A DNA stretch of 64,000 bases from Nitratireductor thuwali (GCF_036621415.1 NZ_CP030941.1:1054001-1118000); one strand, 5' to 3'; positions 25,379 to 34,988 are shown, numbered from the stretch's first letter. Numbers and translations are program-made. Notes: generated from the letters alone by a model not told the origin.

Positions 25379-25429
25379 ATCGCGGACTGAGACTGGGCCG
25401 ACCAAGGCTGGGCTGACCGGGACGGGGCC

Positions 25430-26323
25430 ATGCGCTTCTACAGCACTCTCTCCATATCGCAGAAGCAGATCGTCTGGGCATGGGCTTTTCTGGCGCTGCC
25501 GGTGATCTTTTACGTCGTGATCCGCTTTTACCCGACGGCGAACGCTTTCGTCCTGTCGTTTCAGGAATGGAATCTCTTGAGCGACCGCACGTTCGTGGGC
25601 CTGGAAAACTACCACAGGCTGTTCAGCGATCCCGTGTTCTGGAAGGTTTTCCAGAACACCTTCATGTATCTGATCCTCGGCACGCCGATCAGCCTGGTCT
25701 TGTCCTTCATCATCGCCTATCACCTCGACAAAGTGCGCTTCATGCACGGCACGATCCGCGCCCTGTACTTTCTGCCTTTTATGACGAGCGCGGTGGCGAT
25801 GGCCTGGGTCTGGCGCTGGTTCTACCAGCCGGTGCCGATCGGCGTGTTCAACAATTTCCTGGCAAGCCTCGGCTTCGGCCAGATTCAGTTCCTGAACTCC
25901 ACCACCAATGCCCTGCCCTCCGTGCTTGCCTGCGCGGTGTGGGCCGGGCTCGGTTTCCAGGTCATCATTTTCATGGCCGGGCTGCGTGCCATCCCGCAAA
26001 GCTATTACGAGGCGGCGCGCATCGATGGTGTGTCCACCTGGACGGTGCTGACGGAAATCACAATTCCGCTTTTGCGGCCCACCATCGTGTTCCTGGTCGT
26101 GTTCTCGTCGATCGGCTTCCTGCGCATCTTCGACCAGGTCTTCAACATGACCACCAACAACCCCGGCGGCCCGCTGAATTCGACCAAGCCGCTGGTGCTC
26201 CTGATCTACGACACTGCCTTCAACGGCTTCAATATGGGCTATGCCGCCGCGCAGACGGTGGTGCTCTTCACCATCTTGCTGGTCGTCAGCCTGCTTCAGC
26301 TTCGACTGCTCAAGGATCGCTGA
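25430..26323 (+). CDS. ABC transporter permease (MalF/UgpA type)
   Basis: The product has 297 residues with six membrane helices. The cytoplasmic EAA loop reads YYEAARIDGVSTWTVLTEITIPLLRP at about 190-215, where it contacts the ATPase. The N-terminal LSISQKQIVWAWAFLALPVIFYV begins the first helix. It pairs with the permease at 26325, whose ATG is one base after this stop. Confidence 0.92.
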   Translation: MRFYSTLSISQKQIVWAWAFLALPVIFYVVIRFYPTANAFVLSFQEWNLLSDRTFVGLENYHRLFSDPVFWKVFQNTFMYLILGTPISLVLSFIIAYHLDKVRFMHGTIRALYFLPFMTSAVAMAWVWRWFYQPVPIGVFNNFLASLGFGQIQFLNSTTNALPSVLACAVWAGLGFQVIIFMAGLRAIPQSYYEAARIDGVSTWTVLTEITIPLLRPTIVFLVVFSSIGFLRIFDQVFNMTTNNPGGPLNSTKPLVLLIYDTAFNGFNMGYAAAQTVVLFTILLVVSLLQLRLLKDR

Positions 26324-26324
26324 C

Positions 26325-27206
26325 ATGGCAAACCAGGATCTTGCCATAAAGGCTTCCACCGACACGCTGTTTTCCGGTTCATCGCGCCAGCCGCGCCGCA
26401 ATGCCGGTCAGCTCGTCCGCTGGCTGCTGCTCTTCGGTGGCGGCGTGCTGATGGTCATGCCGATCGTCTTCATGATCTCCACATCGTTGAAGTTCCCCTT
26501 CGAGGTCTACAATCTCAACCTGATCCCCGAGGAACCGACCCTCGAAAACTACACCTATGTGCTCGAGGACGGCCGCTTCTACCGCTGGTTCGTCAACTCG
26601 CTCGTGATCTCCGTCGTGACGACGGCTTCGGCCGTTTTCTTCGACGCGCTGGTGGGCTATGCGTTGTGCAAGTTCAGGTTTCCCGGCCGCTACCTGGTCT
26701 TCATCGCCATCTTGTCGACGCTGATGATCCCGACCGAGATGCTGGTCATTCCCTGGTACCTGATGAGCAAGAGTTTCGGCTGGCTCGACACCTACTGGGG
26801 CATCATGTTTCCCGGTGTCATGACCGCCTTCGGCACCTTCCTGATGAAGCAGTTCTTCGAGACCGTTCCGGACGACTTCCTGGAGGCGGCGCGCATCGAC
26901 GGGTTGAACGAATTCCAGATCTGGTGGCAGGTGGCCATGCCGCTGGTGCGCCCGGCACTCGCCGCGCTTGCCATCTTCGTCTTCCTCGGCAACTGGACCG
27001 CCTTCATCTGGCCGCTGATCGTCACCAACTCGGCCGACATGTACACGCTGCCCGTCGGGCTATCGAGCTTCGGCGACGAGGTGGACGTGGCCTGGGAGCT
27101 GATCATGACGGGCGCGGCGATCTCCACGCTGCCGACGCTGCTCGTCTTCCTGATCTTCCAGCGCTTCATCATACGCGGCGTGGTCATGGCCGGACTAAAG
27201 GGGTGA
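26325..27206 (+). CDS. ABC transporter permease (MalG/UgpE type)
   Basis: The product has 293 residues and six helices. The EAA loop is FLEAARIDGLNEFQIWWQVAMPLVRP. FMISTSLKFPFEVYNLNLIPEEPTLENY is the usual segment after helix 1. The start at 26325 is the first ATG after the partner permease stop. It completes the membrane part of the importer; the ATPase follows after the lyase gene. Confidence 0.92.
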   Translation: MANQDLAIKASTDTLFSGSSRQPRRNAGQLVRWLLLFGGGVLMVMPIVFMISTSLKFPFEVYNLNLIPEEPTLENYTYVLEDGRFYRWFVNSLVISVVTTASAVFFDALVGYALCKFRFPGRYLVFIAILSTLMIPTEMLVIPWYLMSKSFGWLDTYWGIMFPGVMTAFGTFLMKQFFETVPDDFLEAARIDGLNEFQIWWQVAMPLVRPALAALAIFVFLGNWTAFIWPLIVTNSADMYTLPVGLSSFGDEVDVAWELIMTGAAISTLPTLLVFLIFQRFIIRGVVMAGLKG

Positions 27207-27215
27207 TCTGAAGGA

Positions 27216-28703
27216 ATGACGATGGACGAGAAATTTCCCCACCCCGTCTACAAGGACACGGTGCTTGCGCCGCTGTTCGAAGGCGTGAAGGCGCATTATG
27301 TCGGCGCCTTCCGCGCCATCAACCGCGCCCATCTCGTCATGCTGACCGAGACCGGCATCCTGCCGCTGGAAAAGAGCCGCAGGATCGCCGCCGCGCTCGT
27401 CGATATCGACGACACCGTCGATGTCGCCTCCCTCACCTATACGGGCGAGGTGGAGGACTATTTCTTCCTCGTCGAGGCGGAACTGAAGAAGCGCCTCGGG
27501 CCGGACATCGCCGGCATGCTGCATACGGCGCGCTCGCGCAACGACATGGACCACACGGTCTTCAAGCTCGTCCTGAAGGCCCACGCCGATGCGTTGATCG
27601 CCAAGGCTCGCACGCTTGCCGCCGCCCTGATCGACAAGGCCGAGGCCGAGCGCGACACGCTCATTGTCGCCTACACGCACGGCCAGCCGGCCCAACCTTC
27701 CACCTTCGGCCACTATCTCGCGGCGGCTGTAGAAGTGCTCCTGCGCGACACCGAGCGCCTGCAGGCCGCCCGCGCCAATATCGACCACTGCCCGATGGGT
27801 GCCGCCGCCATCACCACCAGCGGTTTCCCGATTGACCGCAAGCGCATGGCCAAGTTGCTCGGCTTTGCCGGCCCCCTGCGCAATTCCTATGGCTGCATCG
27901 CCTCGGTCGACTACGTCACCGGCTTCTATGCGGCAATGAAGCTCACCTTCCTGCATCTCGGCCGGTTGATCCAGGACATGCAGTTCTGGTCGGCGTTCGA
28001 GGTCGGCCAGCTTCATGTGCCAGCAAGCCTTGTTCAGATCTCCTCCATCATGCCGCAGAAGCGCAACCCGGTGCCGATCGAGCATCTGCGGCACCTGGCC
28101 TCCATGACGTGCGGGCGCGCCGATGCCATCGTCAACACGATGCACAACACGCCCTTCACCGATATGAACGACAGCGAGGGCGAGGTGCAGGTGGCAGGCT
28201 ATGCCGCCTTCGAGAGCGGCAGCCGGGTGCTCGACCTGCTCGCCGCCCTGATCGGCGCCGTCACCATCGATGCCGGCCGCGTGGCAAAGAACATCGATGC
28301 CGCCTGCATAACGGTGACGGAGCTCGCCGACACGCTGGTGCGCGCGGAGGACCTGTCGTTCCGTCAGGCCCATGAGATCGCCGCCGCTACGGCGCGCGCC
28401 GTCATCGCCGCCGGGAAACCGCTGGGCGAAGGTCATGCCGCCTTCGCCGAGGCCTTCCGCAATCTTTCCGGTCGCGACAGCACGCTCACCGAAAGTGCCT
28501 ATGCGGAAACGGTTAGCGCCCGTCATTTCGTCGCCCTGCGCGAGCGCTTCGGCGGCCCCGGCCCGCAGGCCATGGACGAAGCGCTCGCCGCCTACCGCGC
28601 GTCCCTCACCAGCCTTTCTGAACAACAGGCGGCAGGCCTTGCCCGCGCCGCCCGAGCCGAGGCCGCGCTCGACGCCGCCTTCGGCGCCCTTCTCCAGGAG
28701 TAG
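27216..28703 (+). CDS. Argininosuccinate-lyase-family C-N lyase
   Basis: The 495-residue member of the aspartase/fumarase superfamily is of argininosuccinate-lyase type. Its signature SSIMPQKRNP carries the flexible catalytic serine loop, TARSRNDMDHT is the first substrate-binding stretch and THGQPAQPSTFGHY is the second. It has an N-terminal extension and an insertion relative to ArgH (about 460 residues). It sits between the permeases and the ATPase of an importer and is not with arginine genes, so the substrate is probably an imported N-succinyl-type compound that is split to release fumarate. EDDS lyase of Chelativorans is a precedent for ArgH relatives acting on aminopolycarboxylates. 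Confidence 0.82.
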   Translation: MTMDEKFPHPVYKDTVLAPLFEGVKAHYVGAFRAINRAHLVMLTETGILPLEKSRRIAAALVDIDDTVDVASLTYTGEVEDYFFLVEAELKKRLGPDIAGMLHTARSRNDMDHTVFKLVLKAHADALIAKARTLAAALIDKAEAERDTLIVAYTHGQPAQPSTFGHYLAAAVEVLLRDTERLQAARANIDHCPMGAAAITTSGFPIDRKRMAKLLGFAGPLRNSYGCIASVDYVTGFYAAMKLTFLHLGRLIQDMQFWSAFEVGQLHVPASLVQISSIMPQKRNPVPIEHLRHLASMTCGRADAIVNTMHNTPFTDMNDSEGEVQVAGYAAFESGSRVLDLLAALIGAVTIDAGRVAKNIDAACITVTELADTLVRAEDLSFRQAHEIAAATARAVIAAGKPLGEGHAAFAEAFRNLSGRDSTLTESAYAETVSARHFVALRERFGGPGPQAMDEALAAYRASLTSLSEQQAAGLARAARAEAALDAAFGALLQE

Positions 28704-28707
28704 TTCC

Positions 28708-29766
28708 TTGGCCACCGTGTCCATCCGCAATCTAGTGAAAGCCTACGGCAAGGTCGAAGTGCTGCACGGCATCAGCCTGGACGTCGCCGATGGCGAATTC
28801 GTCGTCTTTGTCGGCCCGTCCGGCTGCGGCAAGTCAACCACGCTGCGCATGATCGCCGGCCTTGAAGATATTACCGGCGGCGAAATCCACATCGGCGGGC
28901 GGCTGGTCAACAATCTGGAGCCTAAGGACCGCGACATCGCCATGGTGTTCCAGAACTACGCCATCTATCCGCATATGTCGGTGAGGAAGAATATCGGCTT
29001 CGGGCTCAGGACTTCGAAGATGTCGAAGGCCGACAAGCAGAAGCGCATCGACGAGGTGGCGGGCATCCTCGGCATGACCGACCTTTTGGAGCGCCGCCCG
29101 AACCAGCTTTCCGGCGGCCAGCGCCAGCGTGTCGCCATCGGCCGCGCCATGGTCCGCAATCCCGCCGTCTTCCTGTTCGACGAGCCGCTGTCGAACCTGG
29201 ACGCGCAGTTGCGCACGCAGATGCGGTTGGAGATCAAGAAGCTGCACCAGCGTGTGGGCAACACCATCATCTTCGTCACCCACGACCAGGTCGAGGCGAT
29301 GACCATGGCCGACCGCATCGTCATCATGAAGGACGGTTACATCCAGCAGGTCGGAACGCCGCTCGAGGTCTATCACAGACCCGCAAACATCTTCGTCGCC
29401 CAGTTCATCGGCGCGCCATCGATGAACATGCTGCCCGGCACATGGACCGGCGGCGGCGTCCAGTTCGCCGACGGCGTCGGCGTGAAACTTCCCGCCCGCA
29501 AGGCCTCCGAAGGCACTGGCGTGGTGCTGGGCCTGCGTCCGGACGACCTGCTCGTGACGAAGGAGAAGGGGCTGTTCTCCGGCACCGTCAACATCGTTGA
29601 GCCGCTCGGCGCCGACACGCTCGTCTATGTCGGCGTCAACGGGCACGAGGTCATCGCCAAGGCATCGGGCCGCGAGCCGCCGAAGGTGGGCCAGACGGTC
29701 GAGCTCAGCGCGGATGCGGGAGAAATGCACCTGTTCGACGCCAGGAGCGGGGAGGCCCTGCCGTGA
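28708..29766 (+). CDS. Sugar-type ABC transporter ATP-binding protein (MalK/UgpC type)
   Basis: The product has 352 residues. It shows Walker A GPSGCGKST, signature LSGGQRQRVAIGRA, Walker B VFLFDEPLSNLD and the switch histidine in FVTHDQ. A C-terminal TOBE regulatory domain starts at about 240. No ATG fits; the TTG at 28708 follows CAGGAG by seven bases and starts the protein MATVSIRNL. A GTG at 28717 is an alternative. It energises the importer and overlaps the kinase start by four bases. Confidence 0.9.
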   Translation: MATVSIRNLVKAYGKVEVLHGISLDVADGEFVVFVGPSGCGKSTTLRMIAGLEDITGGEIHIGGRLVNNLEPKDRDIAMVFQNYAIYPHMSVRKNIGFGLRTSKMSKADKQKRIDEVAGILGMTDLLERRPNQLSGGQRQRVAIGRAMVRNPAVFLFDEPLSNLDAQLRTQMRLEIKKLHQRVGNTIIFVTHDQVEAMTMADRIVIMKDGYIQQVGTPLEVYHRPANIFVAQFIGAPSMNMLPGTWTGGGVQFADGVGVKLPARKASEGTGVVLGLRPDDLLVTKEKGLFSGTVNIVEPLGADTLVYVGVNGHEVIAKASGREPPKVGQTVELSADAGEMHLFDARSGEALP

Positions 29767-30620
29767 CGCCAGCCGACCGTTTCGGACGGGTGATCTGCGT
29801 CGGCAGGCTCTATTGCGATCTGATCTTCACCGAACTGCCGAAAATGCCGACACTGGGTGAGGAGGTTTTCGCCGGCGGCCTGTCTGTTAAGCCCGGCGGC
29901 GGCGCCTTCATCACCGCCGCCTGCATGGCGGCCCTTGGCCGCCCCGTATCGCTCGCCTCGGCGCTGCCGTCCGGCCCTTTCGCCGTCGCCCTGATGGCTG
30001 ATCTCGAGGCTAGCGGCGTCGACCTTTCCACGTCGGCGCCTTCCCCCGACATGTTGGAACCGCAGATCACGGTCGCCATGGCGTCCGGCAACGAGCGCGC
30101 CTTCCTGACGCGCCGCTCCGGCCCCGCCGTGCCCGCCGGTTTTGCAGCAACGCTCGCGACCGGCCGTTTCGGCCATCTGCATATCGGCGAGCTTGCGACG
30201 CTTGTCGAGCAGCCCTCGCTGGTACCGCTGGCGCGTGCCGCCGGCCTGACGATCTCGCTCGACTGCTCTTGGGACGACGCGGTTCTGGCCCGCGATGATC
30301 TCGCCGCCCTGATCGGCTCCGTCGACATTTTCCTGCCCAATGAGACGGAGGCCGACCGGCTGGGCGTCGCATCTTCCCCGCCGCCGCCCGCGCCTTTGAC
30401 CGTCATCAAACGCGGCGCGGAAGGTTCCGTCGCCATCAGCGCCGAAGGCGCGGTCTCCGCAAAGGTGCATCCGGTCGAGGTGATCGATTCCACCGGCGCG
30501 GGCGATGCGTTCAACGCCGGCTTCATCGACGCCTGGCTCGCCGGCCTGCCGCTCGAGCGCTGCCTGCAAGCGGGCAATTCCTGCGGCGCCGAAGCCGTCA
30601 CCCGCGTCGGCGGCTGTTGA
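29763..30620 (+). CDS. PfkB-family carbohydrate kinase
   Basis: The 285-residue ribokinase-like enzyme has the C-terminal PfkB signature DSTGAGDAFNAGF containing the catalytic aspartate. An N-terminal GGAFITAACMAALGR glycine motif and LPNETEAD are also present. It is slightly shorter than most PfkB kinases (300-330). The start is GTG within a GTGA overlap with the ATPase gene. It likely phosphorylates the sugar or nucleoside-like moiety released inside the cell from the imported compound. Confidence 0.88.
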   Translation: MTPADRFGRVICVGRLYCDLIFTELPKMPTLGEEVFAGGLSVKPGGGAFITAACMAALGRPVSLASALPSGPFAVALMADLEASGVDLSTSAPSPDMLEPQITVAMASGNERAFLTRRSGPAVPAGFAATLATGRFGHLHIGELATLVEQPSLVPLARAAGLTISLDCSWDDAVLARDDLAALIGSVDIFLPNETEADRLGVASSPPPPAPLTVIKRGAEGSVAISAEGAVSAKVHPVEVIDSTGAGDAFNAGFIDAWLAGLPLERCLQAGNSCGAEAVTRVGGC

Positions 30621-30691
30621 TACCTTAACTGTTGCCGACTAATCGGCTTTGGAAATCCGGCTGATCCAAGACCGCCGTCTCAACGATGCCG

Positions 30692-31555
30692 CTACTCGAA
30701 CATCCCCTTCGGCGTTTCGCCCTTCAGGAAGGGCTCGATGAAGGCGTGCAGCAGGTCGGGTTGGCCGATGACGGCCGTGTGCGATGTCGCCGGCATTACG
30801 GCAAGGCGCGATTCGGGCAGCGGCTCGCCCATATCGCCCATGCCGCCGCCGCCGAGCAGGCGGAACATTGCCACCGCATGCTCCAGCGTGTTCACGTCGG
30901 CGTCGCCGGTGATGATGAGCACCGGGGTGTCGAGCGCCTTCACATCCTCCTCCCAGGCCATCGGCTCGTGTTCGAGCGCGATCAGCTTTTCCACCAGCGC
31001 GGGAAAACCTTCCGGATCGGGGGCGAGTTCGCGATAGTCTTCCGCGAACGGCATATCGAGGAACATCTCCACCGTCATCTGCGGGATGAACTGCCTGAAC
31101 GCCGGCTGCCAGCCCTCCTTGTCATAGGCGACGGAGGCGGCGATGAGTTGGTCGACCTTCTCCGGGTGGCGGATGGCCAGTTGCAGCCCCACCGCCGCGC
31201 CCATGGAATAGCCGAACACGTCGGCCTGTTCCAAGCCTACCGCGTCCATGAAGGCCGCGACGTCGTCGGCCAGGTTGGGATAGGTGATCGGCCGGTCGAT
31301 ATCCGTGGTGCGGCCATGGCCCTGCAGCTCGAGCGCATAGACCTTGTGCGTCTCGGCAAGCTTGGGGATAATCTCGCCCATGGTCGGGATGTTCATATAG
31401 GCGCCGTGCAGGACGATCAGCGGATCGCCCTGGCCCGAGACCTCATAATACATCTGCATGCCGTTGACTTCGACGCGGTCACCCGTCGGCTGCTCCTCGG
31501 CGATAGCGGGGCTGGCAATCAGCAGGATGCCAGCGAAAAGGATTGTGCGGAACAT
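30692..31555 (-). CDS. Exported alpha/beta-hydrolase
   Basis: The 287-residue protein has a signal peptide (FRTILFAGILLIASPAIA). The hydrolase fold shows the oxyanion segment LHGAY, the nucleophile elbow GYSMGAA, the acid in ITGDADVN and the histidine in TSHTAV. It resembles small esterases or epoxide-hydrolase relatives, and the substrate is unknown. AAGGAGAG precedes the ATG at 31555. It converges with the PfkB gene at 30620 and is 103 bp downstream of the Gfo/Idh gene, perhaps as a separate unit. Confidence 0.87.
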   Translation of the reverse strand: MFRTILFAGILLIASPAIAEEQPTGDRVEVNGMQMYYEVSGQGDPLIVLHGAYMNIPTMGEIIPKLAETHKVYALELQGHGRTTDIDRPITYPNLADDVAAFMDAVGLEQADVFGYSMGAAVGLQLAIRHPEKVDQLIAASVAYDKEGWQPAFRQFIPQMTVEMFLDMPFAEDYRELAPDPEGFPALVEKLIALEHEPMAWEEDVKALDTPVLIITGDADVNTLEHAVAMFRLLGGGGMGDMGEPLPESRLAVMPATSHTAVIGQPDLLHAFIEPFLKGETPKGMFE

Positions 31556-31658
31556 GATCTCTCCTTGTGTCTCGTGCGTTTGGCCACTGAAGATAAGACG
31601 ACCGGCCCTCCCGCAATCCGACAGGATCGCATCGAAACATTGAGGCCGCCAGCCATGA

Positions 31659-32717
31659 TCAGAAGTGCCGGCCCACCTCCGCGAAGAGCTCCAGGTCGGC
31701 AAGCGAATCCTCCAGGTCGGTCTTGGGGCGAGCGCCCTTCGTCACACATTCGTGGAACGCCCCGAGCTCCACCCGGAAGGAATCCTCGTAGAACGGGCCG
31801 ATGATCTGCGTTCCGGTTTCCCTATCGGTCGAGCTCGTGATCTCGAGGCGCGTCGGCAGGTTGCGGATATAAGGCGTGTCGTAATTGATCCGGTAATGCC
31901 GGTTCTGTGTCAGCACCTCGATCCCTGCATCGAAACGCGCCACATCGTGGATCACCGCCTCATAGACGCAGGTGAAGTGGCCGTAGTCGAACAGCACGAC
32001 GACGGCCTCCCCGCCCGTCTGCCGGGCTGCCGCGACGCCCTTGGGCCGGCCAAGCAGCTCGCGCATGGCCGAAAAGCTGTGCGAGGAGAGGCCGGTCAGC
32101 ACCTGATAGGCCCGTATCGCGGCCGCCGAACGTTGCTCGCCCATCGCCTCGCATACGAGCATGTGCGTCCTCGTCCGGCCTTCCTCGATGACGGTCTCGG
32201 GAATATCCGTGGCGCGCACGACATGACGCGTCTGGTCTATGAAGAAGCGGGATTCGCGAATGAGATCGCGGACGCGCACGTGGCGGATTTCATTCAGCTC
32301 CGGCAGGCGCTCCTTCAGCGCCAGGAACGGCCGTGCATAGCGGCGCATATAGCCGACGAAGACGGTTTTCGGATTGGACCCGTTGCGCTCGATGAGCGGC
32401 AGAAGCTCACGGCGGGTGAGGCATACCGGCTTCTCGATGAAGGCGTGCTTTCCCACGTCGATTGCCCGGCCGAGCAGTTCGGAATGCAGATAGTCCGGCG
32501 CGAGAATGAAGACTGCGTCAATTTCAGATGCGGCGAAGATCTCTTCCGCATCTGTAGTGCGAAGCGTGGCGCCGTAGCGCTTGCCCATCGCCTCGACCAG
32601 CATCGGCGAGACGTCGCAGACGCCGGCGATGCGGAAACGCGGATCGTCCGCCAGAAGCGGCAGGTGCATGAGCTGCGCAACCTCGCCCAGGCCGATCAGG
32701 CCGACTGAAATCTGCAT
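31659..32717 (-). CDS. Gfo/Idh/MocA-family oxidoreductase
   Basis: The 352-residue protein has an N-terminal Rossmann domain (GLIGLGEVAQLMHLP) and the catalytic-site EKPV at about 100. A C-terminal alpha/beta domain follows. Such enzymes oxidise or epimerise sugars and inositols with NAD(P). The ATG at 32717 is eight bases from AGGAG; the ATG at 32723 is only two bases away. It is the last gene of the ABC operon, next to a sugar-isomerase-like gene, which suggests catabolism of a polyol or keto-sugar. Confidence 0.87.
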   Translation of the reverse strand: MQISVGLIGLGEVAQLMHLPLLADDPRFRIAGVCDVSPMLVEAMGKRYGATLRTTDAEEIFAASEIDAVFILAPDYLHSELLGRAIDVGKHAFIEKPVCLTRRELLPLIERNGSNPKTVFVGYMRRYARPFLALKERLPELNEIRHVRVRDLIRESRFFIDQTRHVVRATDIPETVIEEGRTRTHMLVCEAMGEQRSAAAIRAYQVLTGLSSHSFSAMRELLGRPKGVAAARQTGGEAVVVLFDYGHFTCVYEAVIHDVARFDAGIEVLTQNRHYRINYDTPYIRNLPTRLEITSSTDRETGTQIIGPFYEDSFRVELGAFHECVTKGARPKTDLEDSLADLELFAEVGRHF

Positions 32718-32728
32718 CGGCATAGCTC

Positions 32729-33580
32729 CTAAAGAAGCGGTTTCAGAAATTCCGCATTGCGCCTTGCGAGCGCAGCCGGGCTCTCGCCGGAAGCCTCGAA
32801 ATAGTCCTGCTCCACCACGACCGGCCCGGAGAAGCCGCGATCCTTGAGCATCCGCATCGCCGCGGCGATATCCACGACACCGTCCGGCAGCGGGCACATG
32901 ATCCCCGCCTCGAAGGCCTCGCGCACACCGAGATTCCCGTCGAGCATGCGCTGCCGCACCGCGGCGTCGACATTCTTCAGATGCATATAGCCGATGCGAT
33001 CCCAGACCTTTTCCATATAGCCGAGCGGATCCTGGTTCCAGAAGGCGTGGTGGCCGGTATCGAAGCAGAGATCGATGTCGGTTTCCTGAAGCAGGCGGTC
33101 GATCTGCGTCTCGAGCTCCACGGCCGTCGCCACATGCGGATGGAAGGTGAGCGTGATGCCGAACTGCCGGTCGAGCAGCGCCTGCGCGTCGCGCAGCATC
33201 ACCGTCATGGCTCGCCACTGCGCATCGTCGAGCCGGCCGGCCGCGTCCGGCGGGTAGGCGTTGCCCTCGTCCATCAGCACCAACTGGTGGGTTCCAAGCG
33301 CATGCAGCAGCCGGCCGATCTTCTCGACATCGGCAAGCAATTGCGGTCCGCCGGCGGGATTGGAGAAGGTATGCACATGCACCGCTCCGGCAAGGCTCAG
33401 ACCGCGCTCGGCGAGCGCGTCTTGCAGCGCTGCGGGATCGGTGGGCAGGAAGCCGTACGGGCCAAGCTCGGTGCCTTGAAAGCCCGCAGCCGCGACCTCA
33501 TCCAGATATTGCTCGGCGCTCACGCGCGGAGTGTCGGGGTAGAACACGCCCCAGGAGCACGGGGCATTGGAAAGAAGCAT
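32729..33580 (-). CDS. Sugar phosphate isomerase/epimerase-like TIM-barrel protein
   Basis: The product has 283 residues of the xylose-isomerase-like (AP endonuclease 2) superfamily. Visible metal-site segments are TFHPHVATAVE, DTGHHAFW and HLKNVDAA. Relatives include IolE inosose dehydratase and hydroxypyruvate isomerase. With the adjacent Gfo/Idh enzyme (12 bp away) it forms the usual dehydrogenase-plus-isomerase pair. The product of the pair is unknown. Confidence 0.85.
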   Translation of the reverse strand: MLLSNAPCSWGVFYPDTPRVSAEQYLDEVAAAGFQGTELGPYGFLPTDPAALQDALAERGLSLAGAVHVHTFSNPAGGPQLLADVEKIGRLLHALGTHQLVLMDEGNAYPPDAAGRLDDAQWRAMTVMLRDAQALLDRQFGITLTFHPHVATAVELETQIDRLLQETDIDLCFDTGHHAFWNQDPLGYMEKVWDRIGYMHLKNVDAAVRQRMLDGNLGVREAFEAGIMCPLPDGVVDIAAAMRMLKDRGFSGPVVVEQDYFEASGESPAALARRNAEFLKPLL

Positions 33581-33589
33581 GTCGGCCTC

Positions 33590-34987
33590 CTACGGCGCGC
33601 TGTAAACAGGATTGGAGACGGAGCGGCGCAGCGGCTCGGCCGCAACCTCGCCCTCCGTCAGTCGCCAGGGCAGAGGACCTTCGCCGAGCGCTGCGCGGAA
33701 CTCTTCGATGAGTGAAGCGTGGCTGGCGTCGGCCAGCACTTCGCAGCGCAGGAAGCCTCGCGGTTGTGCCTCGAGCACCAGCCTCTGGTCGTCTTCGTCG
33801 ATCGGCATGCGGGCAATCTCCCCGCTTGCGTCGAACCAGGCGAGGATATCACCCGCCGCGCCCTTCACATGCGCCTCGGCCCGTCCGCCGGACACGGTCG
33901 AGCCCATCGGCGAACCGCCGATCGTGAGCACAAGATGAGGGCCTGCCGGGCTCTCGGTAACGTATCCCCGCCCCGCCTTCATCGCCGCCAGCACGGCATC
34001 CTCCGAAAGCTCCTCCAGCCACAGCACCGTCGTCGGCCGGCCGAGCGCGAAGGGGCCTTCCGGCATCAGCCGGTCCGGCTGGTGAAAGTCGCTGCCGCCG
34101 ATCGCCGACAATTGAAGGCCGGAGGCAAGCCGTTGCTGATAGCGCTCGAGCGATATCCAGTTGCGGCTGAGCCAGGCCTGCTGCCAGACCTCCATGCAGT
34201 CGATCTCGGGCAGGACGTAGTTCCAAGGGATCGGCGGCTTGTCGTGGTTGACCGAGAGCAGCCCGCCCTTCGCGTGCACGATGCGCGCCAGCTCGTGCGG
34301 GTCGTCAGGCCGGGTCATGCGGAAATCGATCCAATCGTCGACGCCGAAGACATTGGCGTGGCCCTCTGCCGTCGTCACCTCCATTGCCCGCACGAAGACG
34401 AGGTCGGGCGAGGAGTGCGCGTGGGAATAGCGGCGCTGCGTTATGGTGTTGTGATCGGAGACGGCGAGAAAATCGAGCCCCGCCTGCCTTGCCGCCGCAT
34501 GCAGCAGTTCCGGGCTGCCCTTGGCGTCCGAATGGAAGGTGTGGCAATGCAGATCGCCCTTGTACCAGCCGGCCCCCTTTCTCACCGGAAACGGGCGCAC
34601 GGGCTGAGGCGTGAGCGCACGGGGGCCGTCGTCGAGTTCGAATGCCAGTTCGACATCCACTCCGCGGGCCGGCACCTTGTAGAGCCCCAGGATCACGCGC
34701 CATGTGCCCGCCGGCATCTCGCCATGGACGTAGCCCGGCGTGGCATCGTCCGTGGCGATGAAGAAGCGGTCGCGCGCCCCGCCGCTCCAGCCGCGAAACC
34801 CATGCTCGCTCGGGAAATCGCCGAGGCGCGGATCGGCGCAGCCAAGATCGATGATGCAGTCGTCCGTCCTCTCGTAGCGCATCGCCACGTCGATGCGCGT
34901 TGTGCCCTCCGGCACTTCGAAAGACACATGGAAGTAGGGCGAACGCGCCTTGTCCGCCGGGGTGAGGTGCAGGTTCCGCGTCATCAT
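33590..34987 (-). CDS. CehA/McbA-type PHP-domain metallohydrolase
   Basis: The 465-residue protein has an N-terminal beta domain (about 1-150) and a PHP hydrolase domain recognised by GDLHCHTFHSD, AVSDHNT and the later GGSDFHQP. These hold the metal-binding His and Asp residues. CehA/McbA relatives hydrolyse phosphoesters or carbamates. The start at 34987 (two consecutive ATG codons) lies one base after the ATPase stop. Its place in a sugar importer operon suggests it splits a phosphodiester or ester on the imported substrate. Confidence 0.85.
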   Translation of the reverse strand: MMTRNLHLTPADKARSPYFHVSFEVPEGTTRIDVAMRYERTDDCIIDLGCADPRLGDFPSEHGFRGWSGGARDRFFIATDDATPGYVHGEMPAGTWRVILGLYKVPARGVDVELAFELDDGPRALTPQPVRPFPVRKGAGWYKGDLHCHTFHSDAKGSPELLHAAARQAGLDFLAVSDHNTITQRRYSHAHSSPDLVFVRAMEVTTAEGHANVFGVDDWIDFRMTRPDDPHELARIVHAKGGLLSVNHDKPPIPWNYVLPEIDCMEVWQQAWLSRNWISLERYQQRLASGLQLSAIGGSDFHQPDRLMPEGPFALGRPTTVLWLEELSEDAVLAAMKAGRGYVTESPAGPHLVLTIGGSPMGSTVSGGRAEAHVKGAAGDILAWFDASGEIARMPIDEDDQRLVLEAQPRGFLRCEVLADASHASLIEEFRAALGEGPLPWRLTEGEVAAEPLRRSVSNPVYSAP

Positions 34988-34988
34988 C

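Noticed and set aside
27216-28703. Calling the lyase argH
   Set aside because: The context lacks arginine genes and the length exceeds ArgH, so a specific symbol is not supported.
30634-30647. GCCGA-CTAA-TCGGC hairpin followed by TTT after the PfkB gene
   Set aside because: The five-base stem and short T run are too weak to call a terminator with confidence.
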